Shown in pieces: positions 45,721 to 55,621 of a DNA stretch of 64,000 nucleotides. The DNA is taken from contig JABFRP010000005.1 in NCBI GenBank assembly GCA_013141115.1, positions 124,001 to 188,000 on the forward strand. The letters run 5' to 3'. The notes beneath the pieces are model-generated. The model saw nothing but the letters and a program-made list of their open reading frames with translations. It did not search any database and was not told the origin of the DNA. This stretch comes from Ferruginibacter sp. (GTDB lineage Bacteria > Bacteroidota > Bacteroidia > Chitinophagales > Chitinophagaceae). Position numbers and translations under genes: made by a program. Numbering within the stretch: the stretch's first letter is position 1; each line of letters opens with the position of its first letter.

Positions 45721-46512
45721 ATGCTGGCTAACAAAAAAAGAAATTCATTTTTACTGGTGGCACTGGTATTATTTTCTTCGTTCCTCGTTTTTAAAAAAGA
45801 AGAAAAACCCACCTTGTTTTTTATTGGCGATAGTACCGTTAAAAATGGCCGTGGCGATGGCAGTGGTAATATGTGGGGCTGGGGCGATTGGATGAAACCG
45901 CTGTTTGATACTACTAAGATCAATATCGAAAATCATGCACTGGGCGGTACCAGCAGCCGTACTTTTTTAACCAAAGGTTTGTGGGATAAAGTATTGGCCA
46001 AAATAAAAAAAGGCGATTACTTAATAATGCAGTTTGGCCATAACGACAGCAGTCCGCTTGACGATACGGCCAGGGCAAGAGGTACTATAAAAGGTGTAGG
46101 CGATTCTGCAAAAGAAATTTACAACCCTATTTTAAAAAAGCAGGAAGTGGTGCATACTTACGGCTGGTACCTTGCCAAATTTGTAAACGAAGCCCAAGCA
46201 AAAGGGGCTACTGTTTTTATCTGTTCACCCATTCCCCGCAACGACTGGAAAGAAGGTAAACTGATCCGCTATAATGGAACTGGTTACGGCTTATGGGCAA
46301 AGCAAACTGCTGAAGCCACCGGCGCATTTTTTATCGACCTGAATAGTTTAACTGCTGATGACTACGATGCCATGGGGCCGGAAAAAGTAAAGCCATTTTT
46401 TCCTAATGAGCATACGCATACTTCAAAAGATGGAGCGGTATTAAATGCCATAAATGTGACGAAAGCAATTAAGCAAATAAAAAACTGCAGTTTAGCCAGG
46501 TATACCTTGTAA
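45721..46512 (+). CDS. second rhamnogalacturonan acetylesterase (CE12, SGNH), exported
   Basis: 263 residues, a paralogue of the preceding gene with the same layout: N-terminal hydrophobic anchor (9-24), IGDSTVKNGRGDGSG with Ser nucleophile, HALGGTSSRTF, FGHNDSSPLDD and FFPNEHTHTSKDG. Both retain the catalytic residues, so neither is a decayed duplicate; they may differ in acetyl position. Overlap spacing of 4 bp upstream and 25 bp downstream indicates one transcript with the GH2 gene. Confidence 0.93.
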   Translation: MLANKKRNSFLLVALVLFSSFLVFKKEEKPTLFFIGDSTVKNGRGDGSGNMWGWGDWMKPLFDTTKINIENHALGGTSSRTFLTKGLWDKVLAKIKKGDYLIMQFGHNDSSPLDDTARARGTIKGVGDSAKEIYNPILKKQEVVHTYGWYLAKFVNEAQAKGATVFICSPIPRNDWKEGKLIRYNGTGYGLWAKQTAEATGAFFIDLNSLTADDYDAMGPEKVKPFFPNEHTHTSKDGAVLNAINVTKAIKQIKNCSLARYTL

Positions 46513-46537
46513 GATCATTGTCCGATAACTATTTGCT

Positions 46538-49438
46538 ATGCAAAAACACGATCTGTCCAGGCATTTTAAAATTTTTCTGCTGGTTGTACTGGCGGGTAAT
46601 TTTTATGTTGCACATGCACAAACTATTTCACTGGCAGGCCAATGGTATTTTAAAGCCGACTCCGGCGATATGGGGGTTGCGGAGAAATGGTTCAGTAAAA
46701 AATTAACCGATAGTATTGTATTGCCGGGCTCTATGCTTACCAATAATAAGGGCGATGAGGTAACACTGCAAACCCCCTGGACCGGTAGTATTTATGACAG
46801 CAGTTGGTATTTTATTCCCCGCTTTGCCAAATACCGGCAGCCGGGTAATTTAAAATTTCCTTTTTGGCTAACACCCAAAAAATATTATGTGGGTGCGGCC
46901 TGGTATCAAAAAGAAATTAGTATACCTGCTTCATGGAAAAATAAACACATCAGCCTGTTTTTAGAAAGATGCCATACCGAAACAGAAGTTTGGGTAGATG
47001 ACAAAAGGCTGGGTTTGCAAAACAGTATGGTGGCTCCGCATGAATATGAACTGAATGAATTGCTTTCAGCGGGTAAACATGTAATTACTATAAAAGTAGA
47101 TAACCGCATTAAAGACATCAATGTAGGGCCCGATTCGCATAGCCTTACCGATCATACCCAGGGTAACTGGAATGGTATTATTGGTAAGATTACTTTGGAA
47201 GCAACAGCGATAACTTATATTGAAGATGCACAGATCTATCCTGATATAAAAAATAAGCAGGTAAAAATTAAATTACATATCGAAGGCGATCCATCACAAA
47301 TTAAAAATATTACACTTGCTGCTGCAACCATCAACCTTAAATGGCCCAATAAGATAAAGCCCGTAACCATATCATCCGGCATCAGGCAAAATGAAATTGA
47401 GCTGCTGTATCCAATGGGAAATAACTTTTTGTTATGGGATGAATTTGAAGCTCATGTTTACGAATTTTCAATAAGGTTGAATTTTAAAAAAGGAGAACCA
47501 ACAGAAAGAAAACTGCTGTTTGGAATGCGGGATTTTAAGATCAGCGGTACCCATTTTACGGTTAATGGTAAGCCGGTTTTTTTAAGGGGTACAGTTGATT
47601 GTGCGGTGTTTCCTTTAACTGGTTTTCCCCCAGCAAAAAAAGAAGATTGGATTAAAATATTTACCATCGCAAAAGAACATGGGTTAAATCACATGCGGTT
47701 TCATAGCTGGTGCCCGCCCGAAGCGGCATTTGCCGCAGCAGATCTTACCGGGTTTTATTTGCAACCCGAAGCACCCACCTGGCCCAATCATGGTGTATCC
47801 ATAGGCGATAATAAACCTATCGATCAATTTATTTACGACGAAACAAACCGTATGGTAAAAGCCTATGGCAACCATCCTTCATTTTGTATGCTGGCATCGG
47901 GTAACGAACCTGCAGGTAAGAACCAGGCAAAATATTTGGCCGGCTTTATTCAATACTGGAAACAAAAAGACAGCCGGCGTGTGTACACCGGCGCAAGCGT
48001 GGGCATCAGTTGGCCATTGGTGCCCGAAAATGAATACATGGTAAAATCGGGTGCAAGAAATTTAAACTGGACAACCGTAATGCCTGAAAATAAAACTGAT
48101 TATTTAGCAGCGATAGAAAAATACAATGTGCCTTATGTAACGCATGAAATGGGGCAGTGGTGTGTATTTCCGGATTTTACCGAGATAAAAAAATATACCG
48201 GTGTTTACAAAGCAAAGAACTTTGAAATGTTTGAAGAGGATTTGAATGACCAGGGCATGGGTGATGAAGCAGCAAAATTTCATTTGGCATCGGGCAAATT
48301 GCAGGTGATCTGTTATAAGAATGAAATAGAAAAAACATTACGTACGCCGGGCCTCGGCGGCTTTCAATTATTGGGGTTACAGGATTTTCCGGGGCAGGGC
48401 ACGGCATTGGTAGGAACTATGAATCCCTTCTGGGAAAATAAAAAATATATTACTACAAAAGAATTCAGCAGCTTTTGCAATGCCACGGTACCGTTGATAA
48501 GAACCGGCAAATTTGTGTACACCAATAACGAAACCTTTACTGCAGCAATTGAAGTATTTCATTCTGGTGATGCTAATTTAAGTAATGCTACAGTGTTGTG
48601 GAAACTAAAAGATCAATCGGGCACAGCCATTGAATCAGGAAAGTTTTCGGGTAAAAATATTGTAAGAGGAAAAAATACAATAATCGACACCCTGCAAATT
48701 GCATTACAAAAATTTATACAGGCGCAGCAACTCACCCTGCAGATCAGCATTGAGAAAACTTATTTTAATAACGAATGGAAGATTTGGGTATATCCTGCAC
48801 AATTACCTCTTATTGCTAATGATGATATTTATTATACCGATACGCTGGATACAAAAGCCAATGCAATTTTAGAAAAAGGCGGCAAAGTGTTTTTAAACAT
48901 AGCAGGCAAAGTGGTAAAGGGAAAAGAAGTGGCGCAAACATTTTTGCCTGTGTTCTGGAATACATCCTGGTTTAAAATGCGGCCCCCGCATACATTAGGT
49001 ATTTTGGTAAATGAAAAAGCGCCGGTGTTCAACATGTTTCCCACCGGCTTTCACAGCGACATACAATGGTGGGAGATCGTAAACAAAACACAGGTGATGC
49101 ACCTCGAAGATTTTTCTAAAGATTTTAAACCACTCATTCGCCCAATTGATACCTGGTTTATGAACCGCAGGCTGGCCCTGCTTTTTGAAGCCAAACTGGG
49201 CAACGGTAAAATAATGGTGACCAGTATAGATCTGTTGGGCAATCTTAAAAACAAACCTGCTGCGGCGCAATTGTTGTACAGCATAAAAAAATATATGATG
49301 AGCAATAGTTTTGATCCGTCAGTAAAAATTGATGCTGTATTAATAAATGATCTTGTGAGTAAACCATCTGCATTTGTTTTTAATGCTTATACAAAAGCTA
49401 CACCAGATGAATTAAAACCTAAAACAATAGCACAGTAA
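46538..49438 (+). CDS. secreted GH2-family glycoside hydrolase (beta-galactosidase-like)
   Basis: 966 residues with a Sec signal ending near AHAQ (residue 28). Domains in order: galactose-binding-like jelly roll (about 30-225; AAWYQKEISIPASWKNKHISLFLERCHTE), immunoglobulin-like domain (about 235-335), TIM barrel (about 340-640) with acid/base Glu457 in ASGNEPAGKN and nucleophile Glu537 in THEMGQW, then C-terminal beta domains. Large secreted GH2 enzymes in RG-I loci remove beta-linked galactose or glucuronic-type side chains; the exact sugar is unknown. Cotranscribed with the CE12 genes; the next gene starts 1 bp after its stop. Confidence 0.9.
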   Translation: MQKHDLSRHFKIFLLVVLAGNFYVAHAQTISLAGQWYFKADSGDMGVAEKWFSKKLTDSIVLPGSMLTNNKGDEVTLQTPWTGSIYDSSWYFIPRFAKYRQPGNLKFPFWLTPKKYYVGAAWYQKEISIPASWKNKHISLFLERCHTETEVWVDDKRLGLQNSMVAPHEYELNELLSAGKHVITIKVDNRIKDINVGPDSHSLTDHTQGNWNGIIGKITLEATAITYIEDAQIYPDIKNKQVKIKLHIEGDPSQIKNITLAAATINLKWPNKIKPVTISSGIRQNEIELLYPMGNNFLLWDEFEAHVYEFSIRLNFKKGEPTERKLLFGMRDFKISGTHFTVNGKPVFLRGTVDCAVFPLTGFPPAKKEDWIKIFTIAKEHGLNHMRFHSWCPPEAAFAAADLTGFYLQPEAPTWPNHGVSIGDNKPIDQFIYDETNRMVKAYGNHPSFCMLASGNEPAGKNQAKYLAGFIQYWKQKDSRRVYTGASVGISWPLVPENEYMVKSGARNLNWTTVMPENKTDYLAAIEKYNVPYVTHEMGQWCVFPDFTEIKKYTGVYKAKNFEMFEEDLNDQGMGDEAAKFHLASGKLQVICYKNEIEKTLRTPGLGGFQLLGLQDFPGQGTALVGTMNPFWENKKYITTKEFSSFCNATVPLIRTGKFVYTNNETFTAAIEVFHSGDANLSNATVLWKLKDQSGTAIESGKFSGKNIVRGKNTIIDTLQIALQKFIQAQQLTLQISIEKTYFNNEWKIWVYPAQLPLIANDDIYYTDTLDTKANAILEKGGKVFLNIAGKVVKGKEVAQTFLPVFWNTSWFKMRPPHTLGILVNEKAPVFNMFPTGFHSDIQWWEIVNKTQVMHLEDFSKDFKPLIRPIDTWFMNRRLALLFEAKLGNGKIMVTSIDLLGNLKNKPAAAQLLYSIKKYMMSNSFDPSVKIDAVLINDLVSKPSAFVFNAYTKATPDELKPKTIAQ

Positions 49439-49439
49439 T

Positions 49440-52400
49440 ATGAAAAAAATATTTTTGACACCAGCTTTAGTAGTTCTGTTTAGCTGCATAAGCACAGTTT
49501 ACATTTACGAAGAAAGTGCACTCTTGTACAGCAGCAACGCTATTCAGCTTTTATTAAAGCGGTTCATTGCAATTTTATTTTTTCTCTCATTCGGTTATTC
49601 TTTACAAGCCCAAACCAATACCAAACTATGGCACGATAAAGAGCGCACTATTCATTACCAACCGCAGGGTAACGATTTTATTTTATACAAAGGCACTCGT
49701 AAATTTAATCGGGCATTGTATGGTACCAACACAGGCTTTAGAGTAGAAACCGGCGACCTGCCGGAGTTTGCATTGTACATGCCTGGCATGGGTGGTAATT
49801 GTAAAATTGGTATAATCAATAATGGTAAAAGCAAATGGATCACCGGGGCCAGCCAGATTAAAACTGTTTACAGGCCGGGTTCAATGTTGTACGAAATTAA
49901 AGACAGTTTGCTGGGCAAAGGCGTTATCACCCTTACTGTATTAGCCATGGCTGATGCAGAAGGAATGATCTTAAAAATGGAAACCACCAATGTTCCTGAA
50001 GGTATTTCTTTAGTTATTGTGTATGGCGGCGCTACCGGAAAAAAGTTTAGTCGTGATGGCGATATTGGCGCCGACCCGGAATCTTCTTTTTATTTACAAC
50101 CAGCTTATTGTAAAGACAACAGTTATAAAATTGAAAAAAATAATTTTCAATTATTCTATGGTTTATCCAAAGCGTTAAGCGAAGAGGAACGTTACGAAAT
50201 TCAATATAACAATAAACAACCTGATACAGCTGCAAAGGAAAAACCAAAAGTTTTGGCCGGTGTTTTTCCTGCAAACACAATAATAAAAATTGCTGATGCA
50301 GAAAAACAACAATCACCAAACCTATTATTAGCATCGTCTTCCACAGCTGTATTACCTGTTGTTACAGGTACAATTCCAATGCAAAAAAATGCTGCTGTTT
50401 ATTTTTCTATACAAAAGCCAGCTGTAGCTGCAATTGGTTATAATGATCTGCCCGGTTTATTTGCAAGTGCAGAAGTAGCAAGAAAAAAAATAGCCGATAG
50501 AATTGTTTTACAAACACCGGATGAGTACATCAATCCGTTAGGTAGCGCATTGGCCATTGCTGCCGATGGTATTTGGGAAGAACCTTCTTATATGCACGGT
50601 GCTATTGCATGGCGCATGCGTTTGCCTGCGTGGCGTGGCCCTTACGTAGCCGATCCTTTAGGCTGGCATGATAGAGCAAGAAAGCATTTTAGCAGTTATG
50701 CTTTATCGCAGGTAACAAAAATACCTTCCGGCCCGGTAGTGTTTGATACGGCTTTACATATTGCACGCCAGCAGGAAAAAATGGGCACGGCAATGTTCAG
50801 TAATGGTTATATCAGCCGCAATCCCGGTGGCGATATCCGGCCGCACCATTATGATATGAATTTGGTATACATTGATGCTTTGCTTAATCACTTTAATTAT
50901 ACTGGTGATATTGATTATGTAAAAAAAATGTGGCCAACAATTAAACTGCATTTGCAATGGGAAAAAAGAAATTACGATGCAGATGGCGATGGATTGTATG
51001 ATGCGTATGCCGCTATATGGGCAAGCGATGCCCTGCAATACAGCGGCGGCGGTGTTACACATTCATCTGCCTATAATTACCGGGCCAATAAAACTGCTGC
51101 AATGCTGGCAAAATTAATTGGCGAAGATGGAACAATGTACCAGGCGGAAGCTGATAAGATATTATCCGCCATGAATAAAAATTTATGGTTGAAAGATAAA
51201 GGCTGGTATGCCGAAAATAAAGATTTGATGGGCTTGCAACTGGTGCATCCCGCTGCTGCCTTGTGGACGGTTTATCATGCAATAGATGAAGGTGCCGCTA
51301 CACCACTACAGCAATATCAACTGCTTCGGTATGTAGATAATCATATTCCGCATATACCAATAAAAATAAACGGGTTAAAAGATGAAGGGTATTATTTGCT
51401 ATCCACTACTAACTGGCAACCTTACACCTGGAGTATGAATAATGTGGTGCTGGCCGAAAATTTGCATATGGCATTAGGCTACTGGCAAAGCGGCGAAAAT
51501 GATAATGCGTACAAATTATTTAAAAGTACCCTGGTAGAAAGTATGTATGCCAGTGCAAGCCCCGGCGGTTTTCAGCAACTTAGTTTTTATGATGCGATAA
51601 GAGGTGAATTGTACAGAGATTTTGCAGATGGTATTGCTACAGCAGCCCGGAGTTTAACAGAAGGTTTATTTGGTATTTTGCCCGATGCATTAAACGATAA
51701 ATTACTGATAAGGCCCGGATTCCCTTCATCATGGAAATTTGCAAAATTATCTGTACCTGATATCAGTATAGATTTTAAGAAGGATGAAAATATTGTTACC
51801 TACAACATCAAACAGTCTTACAATAAATTATTAAATGTAACGCTGCAATTGAAAGCTTTAAAAGATAAAGTAGTTAGTGTAACTGTAAATGGTAAAGCTG
51901 CAAAATGGAAATGGGATGATAATTCTTTTGGGCAACCGGGTATAATTGTTGACATAGGAAAAATTAAAAATGCAGTAATAAAAATTGTTTGGGGTGGAAA
52001 CGCATTTGGTTTTGCCAATGGCCCAACGCGATCGACCAATAAATTATTACCCGACAGTATTAATTTGGGTAAAGCTGTTTGTTTAGAAGTTATTGACCCT
52101 ATCCAACGTCTGGCATCATATAGTATTTCCAGTGGTGGATTAAATTATTGGCCAGCCGTGGTTGGAGATTTTAATTTTTTCTTTTTAAGATTAAAGCAAG
52201 GCGATGCCGAATGGATAGTACCTTATACTTTTTCGGGGCAAGAAATTAGAATGCTTAATGAGGAGGTTTTGTTATTGCCTGAAAAGAGTTACGAATTTAA
52301 ACCTGTAAACCTTAATCCCTATTTTAATGCTCAGGTAACACAAATTTTTAAAAATAAATACTTAACCCCCCGCCCACAAGCGCCTACGTTGCAGCTTCCG

Positions 52401-53012
52401 TGGCAAGGGATAGGCAACTGGTGTTATCCTTTAGTAAATGCTGTAATTAATGACAGCGGAATGAGGAGCAAAGCAGGAATGGAAAATAAAATATGGTTTA
52501 AGAATCTGCCGCTTCAAACACCAGGGTCGTTAGATTCGAATAATATAATTTTTACTTCACGCTGGGATAATTACCCAGGCGCTTTAACTGTGCCGTTAAG
52601 TGGTAAAGCATCGTATGCTTATTTACTGGTGGCAGGCAGCACCAATCACATGCAAAGTCAGTTTACCAATGCAAAAATTACAGTTACATATACAGATGGG
52701 CAAGAGGAGGTACTGCCATTAATTAACCCTTTTAATTGGAACCCCATTGAACAAGAGTATTTAAATGATGGTTATGCTTTTAAGCCAAACAGGTACAGCA
52801 CCTACAGGTTGTTATTAAAATCAGGAGAGTTCGTAAAAGAAATAAAAGACTTTACTTCGATAAAAGGTTTTAGCAACAGAGTTATTGATGGTGGTGCAGC
52901 CACTTTATTAGGTTTGAATTTGAATAATACGAAAGAATTGAAGAGTTTGCAAATAGAAACTTTGGCTAATGAAGTGGTGGTGGGATTGATGAGTGTAACG
53001 CTGGTTAAGTAA
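49440..53012 (+). CDS. DUF4450 six-hairpin-type large secreted protein
   Basis: 1190 residues. A DUF4450-type N-terminal region (WHDKERTIHYQPQGNDFIL, ALYGTNTGFRVETGDLPEFAL) is followed by an (alpha/alpha)6 glycoside-hydrolase-like core (WEEPSYMHGAIAWRMRLPAW, WGRMFSNGYISRNPGGDIRPHHYD-like region with YDADGDGLYDAYAAIWASD) and beta domains. Two hydrophobic leaders occur: MKKIFLTPALVVLFSCIST and, after it, a second signal-like segment (LLKRFIAILFFLSFGYSLQAQ, shortened here). A TTG at 49524 would give a normal single signal, so the true start may be there. Enzyme class and substrate are not established; the operon position suggests RG-I or its side chains. Confidence 0.75.
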   Translation: MKKIFLTPALVVLFSCISTVYIYEESALLYSSNAIQLLLKRFIAILFFLSFGYSLQAQTNTKLWHDKERTIHYQPQGNDFILYKGTRKFNRALYGTNTGFRVETGDLPEFALYMPGMGGNCKIGIINNGKSKWITGASQIKTVYRPGSMLYEIKDSLLGKGVITLTVLAMADAEGMILKMETTNVPEGISLVIVYGGATGKKFSRDGDIGADPESSFYLQPAYCKDNSYKIEKNNFQLFYGLSKALSEEERYEIQYNNKQPDTAAKEKPKVLAGVFPANTIIKIADAEKQQSPNLLLASSSTAVLPVVTGTIPMQKNAAVYFSIQKPAVAAIGYNDLPGLFASAEVARKKIADRIVLQTPDEYINPLGSALAIAADGIWEEPSYMHGAIAWRMRLPAWRGPYVADPLGWHDRARKHFSSYALSQVTKIPSGPVVFDTALHIARQQEKMGTAMFSNGYISRNPGGDIRPHHYDMNLVYIDALLNHFNYTGDIDYVKKMWPTIKLHLQWEKRNYDADGDGLYDAYAAIWASDALQYSGGGVTHSSAYNYRANKTAAMLAKLIGEDGTMYQAEADKILSAMNKNLWLKDKGWYAENKDLMGLQLVHPAAALWTVYHAIDEGAATPLQQYQLLRYVDNHIPHIPIKINGLKDEGYYLLSTTNWQPYTWSMNNVVLAENLHMALGYWQSGENDNAYKLFKSTLVESMYASASPGGFQQLSFYDAIRGELYRDFADGIATAARSLTEGLFGILPDALNDKLLIRPGFPSSWKFAKLSVPDISIDFKKDENIVTYNIKQSYNKLLNVTLQLKALKDKVVSVTVNGKAAKWKWDDNSFGQPGIIVDIGKIKNAVIKIVWGGNAFGFANGPTRSTNKLLPDSINLGKAVCLEVIDPIQRLASYSISSGGLNYWPAVVGDFNFFFLRLKQGDAEWIVPYTFSGQEIRMLNEEVLLLPEKSYEFKPVNLNPYFNAQVTQIFKNKYLTPRPQAPTLQLPWQGIGNWCYPLVNAVINDSGMRSKAGMENKIWFKNLPLQTPGSLDSNNIIFTSRWDNYPGALTVPLSGKASYAYLLVAGSTNHMQSQFTNAKITVTYTDGQEEVLPLINPFNWNPIEQEYLNDGYAFKPNRYSTYRLLLKSGEFVKEIKDFTSIKGFSNRVIDGGAATLLGLNLNNTKELKSLQIETLANEVVVGLMSVTLVK

Positions 53013-53333
53013 TGGATAATTGGATAATGAATAATTGATAATGTAATCAATGCAAAATGCTATATGTTATCCAAAGATCAGCATTAAAGAAAAATAAATT
53101 TAAATAATTAAGAAGTCCATCTTTGCTCTATCACCAGTACCTGCGTAAGGCGCCTCTTTTGGTTCGGTAACGCCGAAGGCGGTATTCGAAAAATTCGCCT
53201 TTAGGCGATAAATTTTCGAAAGAAGCAAAAGTAGCGCCGGTGCAGGTGCGTCCCCAACTAGTTGGGGAGCAGTGGAGGCGAAAGTAACAAACGAAAAAAA
53301 CTATTTGTAAATCAGCTTATATTAAAACTAAAG
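53013..53333. repeat. nested dyad element before the six-hairpin glycosidase gene
   Basis: Outer arms 53139-53165 and 53222-53247 (ACCTGC, GGCGC, CTTTTG and TTC blocks pair). Inner hairpin at 53185-53220, TTCGAAAAATTCGCC against GGCGATAAATTTTCGAA with loop TTTA. Immediately after it, TCCCCAACTAGTTGGGGA (53251-53268) is a perfect 18-bp palindrome. The rest of the 321-bp region shows no gene; the region could be a mobile repeat or an RNA-level regulator. Confidence 0.65.
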
Positions 53334-55466
53334 ATGAAAAAGTATTTATTAAATGCAATTGGCCTTTTAGCAATTTTTACAAATCAGCTAACCGCCCAAC
53401 CCATCAACCGCAAAGCACTTGTTGAAAGACATACCGTAGTTAACAAAACAATGGACACGCTTTCATCTTTATCTGTTGGTAATGGCAAATTTGCATTTAC
53501 TGTTGATGCAACAGGTTTGCAATCATTTCCCGATGCATACGCAAAAGGCGTTCCGCTGGGCACACAAAGCGAATGGGGCTGGCATAGTTTTCCTAATACA
53601 AAAGGATATAAAGAAGCGGAAGCGTTAAAAACATATCATCTTAACGGAAGAGATGTGCAATACATGGTGCAATGGAACAGCCCTGAACAAAACAAAAATG
53701 CCAGCAATTACTTTCGTGTCAACCGGCACCGTTTGCATTTAGCCAATATTGGTTTGGAGATCATAAAAAAAGATGGAACTGTTTATAAAGTGGAAGATGT
53801 AAAAAATATTGATCAAACATTAAACCTATGGACGGGAGAAGTGCATTCAAAATTTACAGTAGATAATGTGCCGGTGGAAGTGATTACATACTGTCACCAG
53901 CAACAGGATGCCGTTGGGGTAAGAATTATTTCTTCTTTAATACAAAATGAAAAAATAAAAGTACGTATACGTTTACCTTACCCAACCGGCGGCTGGGCCG
54001 ATGCTGGAAATTATTTTTCTGATGACGACAAACATCAATCTTCACTTACATTGCCAGCAAAGCAATCTGCTTTTATCAATCACCAATTAGATACTACGCA
54101 ATATTTAATTGGTTTAACATGGAAGGCTGCAGCTACTATTAAAAATGTTAGCAATCATTATTATTTATTAACTCCATCTGCTGCAAACAGCTTTGAATTC
54201 AGTTGTACTTTTTCTGAAAACAATAAAACAGTTGCCGTTCCGGCTTACGAAAAAATAAAAGTTAACAGCATTAATTCGTGGGCTTCCTTCTGGCAACGTG
54301 GCGCTGCAGTTGATTTTACAGGCAGCACAGATACAAGGGCAAAAGAATTAGAAAGAAGAATTGTACTTTCTCAATACCTTACCAAAATACAATGCGAAGG
54401 CAGCAATCCGCCGCAGGAAACCGGTTTAACTTACAACAGCTGGTATGGCAAACCGCATATCGAAATGCATTGGTGGCATGCAGTGCATTTTGCATTGTGG
54501 GGAAGGGTAGATCTTTTAGAAAAAACTTTAGCCTGGTATGATAAGGTTGCACCAATAGCAAAGTCTATTGCACAACGCCAGGGTTATGATGGCATACGCT
54601 GGCAAAAAATGACGGACAACGATGGGAGAGAAGTGCCTTCTTCTGTCGGTGCATTTTTAATTTGGCAGCAACCACACTATATTTATTTTACAGAATTGAT
54701 CTATCGCCAAAAAGCAAATCAGCAAACTTTAAATAAATATAAAGACCTGGTTTTTGCAACTGCCGATTTTATGGCATCCTTTGCACGCTACGATTCGGTA
54801 ACACACAAATATGTTTTAGGTAAAGGCTTAATTGCAGCGCAGGAACGTTTTAAAGCAGATACCACTTACAATCCTACTTACGAATTAGCCTATTGGCACT
54901 GGGCATTATCGGCTGCACAACAATGGAAAGAACGTTTACATTTGCCACGTAATAAAAAGTGGGATGATGTAATAAATAATTTGTCGCCATTACCTGTACA
55001 GGGCGATAAATATTTATTCACCGAAAGTGCAACTGACTCTTACACCAATCCCGAATTTAAAACCGATCATCCTTCTGTATTGGGTGCATTGGGCATGGCA
55101 CCCGAAACGCCGATGGTAAATAAAGCTATCATGCAAAATACCTTTAACTGGATTTGGGATAACTGGAGCTGGAAAGAAACCTGGGGCTGGGATTTTCCAA
55201 TGACAGCAATGACAGCCACAAGATTAGGCAACCCTGAAAAAGCTATTGATGCTTTGCTGATGCCCATTACCACCAACACCTATTTAAATAATGGCCACAA
55301 TTACCAGGATGGCCGCTTAACTATTTACTTGCCCGGTAACGGCGGTTTACTTGCAGCTATTGCAGCAATGTGCGCCGGTTACGATGGCAGTACGGTTCCC
55401 AATCCCGGTATTCCCAAAAACGGTAAATGGAAAGTGAAGTGGGAGGGATTGAAGAAGATGCTATAG
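53334..55466 (+). CDS. secreted six-hairpin glycosidase-like protein
   Basis: 710 residues from the ATG at 53334, which begins a normal Sec signal peptide (MKKYLLNAIGLLAIFTNQLT, then AQ); the frame's earlier ATG at 53262 lies inside a perfect palindrome and is not a start. N-terminal beta domain (about 20-290), then an (alpha/alpha)6 barrel with EMHWWHAVHFALWGR, GYDGIRWQKMTDNDGRE and WQQPHYIYFTELIYR, reminiscent of GH65/GH95-type enzymes. I cannot assign a GH number. Glu and Asp residues of these segments are the likely catalytic pair. Likely part of RG-I side-chain degradation. Confidence 0.75.
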   Translation: MKKYLLNAIGLLAIFTNQLTAQPINRKALVERHTVVNKTMDTLSSLSVGNGKFAFTVDATGLQSFPDAYAKGVPLGTQSEWGWHSFPNTKGYKEAEALKTYHLNGRDVQYMVQWNSPEQNKNASNYFRVNRHRLHLANIGLEIIKKDGTVYKVEDVKNIDQTLNLWTGEVHSKFTVDNVPVEVITYCHQQQDAVGVRIISSLIQNEKIKVRIRLPYPTGGWADAGNYFSDDDKHQSSLTLPAKQSAFINHQLDTTQYLIGLTWKAAATIKNVSNHYYLLTPSAANSFEFSCTFSENNKTVAVPAYEKIKVNSINSWASFWQRGAAVDFTGSTDTRAKELERRIVLSQYLTKIQCEGSNPPQETGLTYNSWYGKPHIEMHWWHAVHFALWGRVDLLEKTLAWYDKVAPIAKSIAQRQGYDGIRWQKMTDNDGREVPSSVGAFLIWQQPHYIYFTELIYRQKANQQTLNKYKDLVFATADFMASFARYDSVTHKYVLGKGLIAAQERFKADTTYNPTYELAYWHWALSAAQQWKERLHLPRNKKWDDVINNLSPLPVQGDKYLFTESATDSYTNPEFKTDHPSVLGALGMAPETPMVNKAIMQNTFNWIWDNWSWKETWGWDFPMTAMTATRLGNPEKAIDALLMPITTNTYLNNGHNYQDGRLTIYLPGNGGLLAAIAAMCAGYDGSTVPNPGIPKNGKWKVKWEGLKKML

Positions 55467-55573
55467 TTTTTTTTGGATGATACCTTTTCAACATTTTTTA
55501 TACAATATATTATTGCTGGTAGTTAACCCGTACTACATACATTTTTTTTTAGACCAAAGTTGTTTATTTTGCT

Positions 55574-55604
55574 TTTGCAATATAAGATCTTAACCCTAAG
55601 TTTG
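55574..55604 (+). promoter_or_regulatory. Bacteroidota-type promoter for the SNF2 helicase gene
   Basis: TTTG (55574-55577), a 19-bp spacer, TAAGTTTG (55597-55604): both boxes match consensus exactly. The transcript would start near 55611, so the TTG at 55613 is unlikely as start codon and the ATG at 55622 is preferred. Confidence 0.85.
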
Positions 55605-55621
55605 CTGCCCAATTGAAAACG

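Noticed and set aside
53262..53333. Start of the six-hairpin glycosidase at 53262
   Set aside because: It lies within a perfect palindrome and adds a charged stretch ahead of a clean signal peptide at 53334.
55613..55621. TTG start for the SNF2 helicase
   Set aside because: The exact promoter at 55574-55604 predicts transcription from about 55611, leaving almost no leader; the ATG at 55622 is better.
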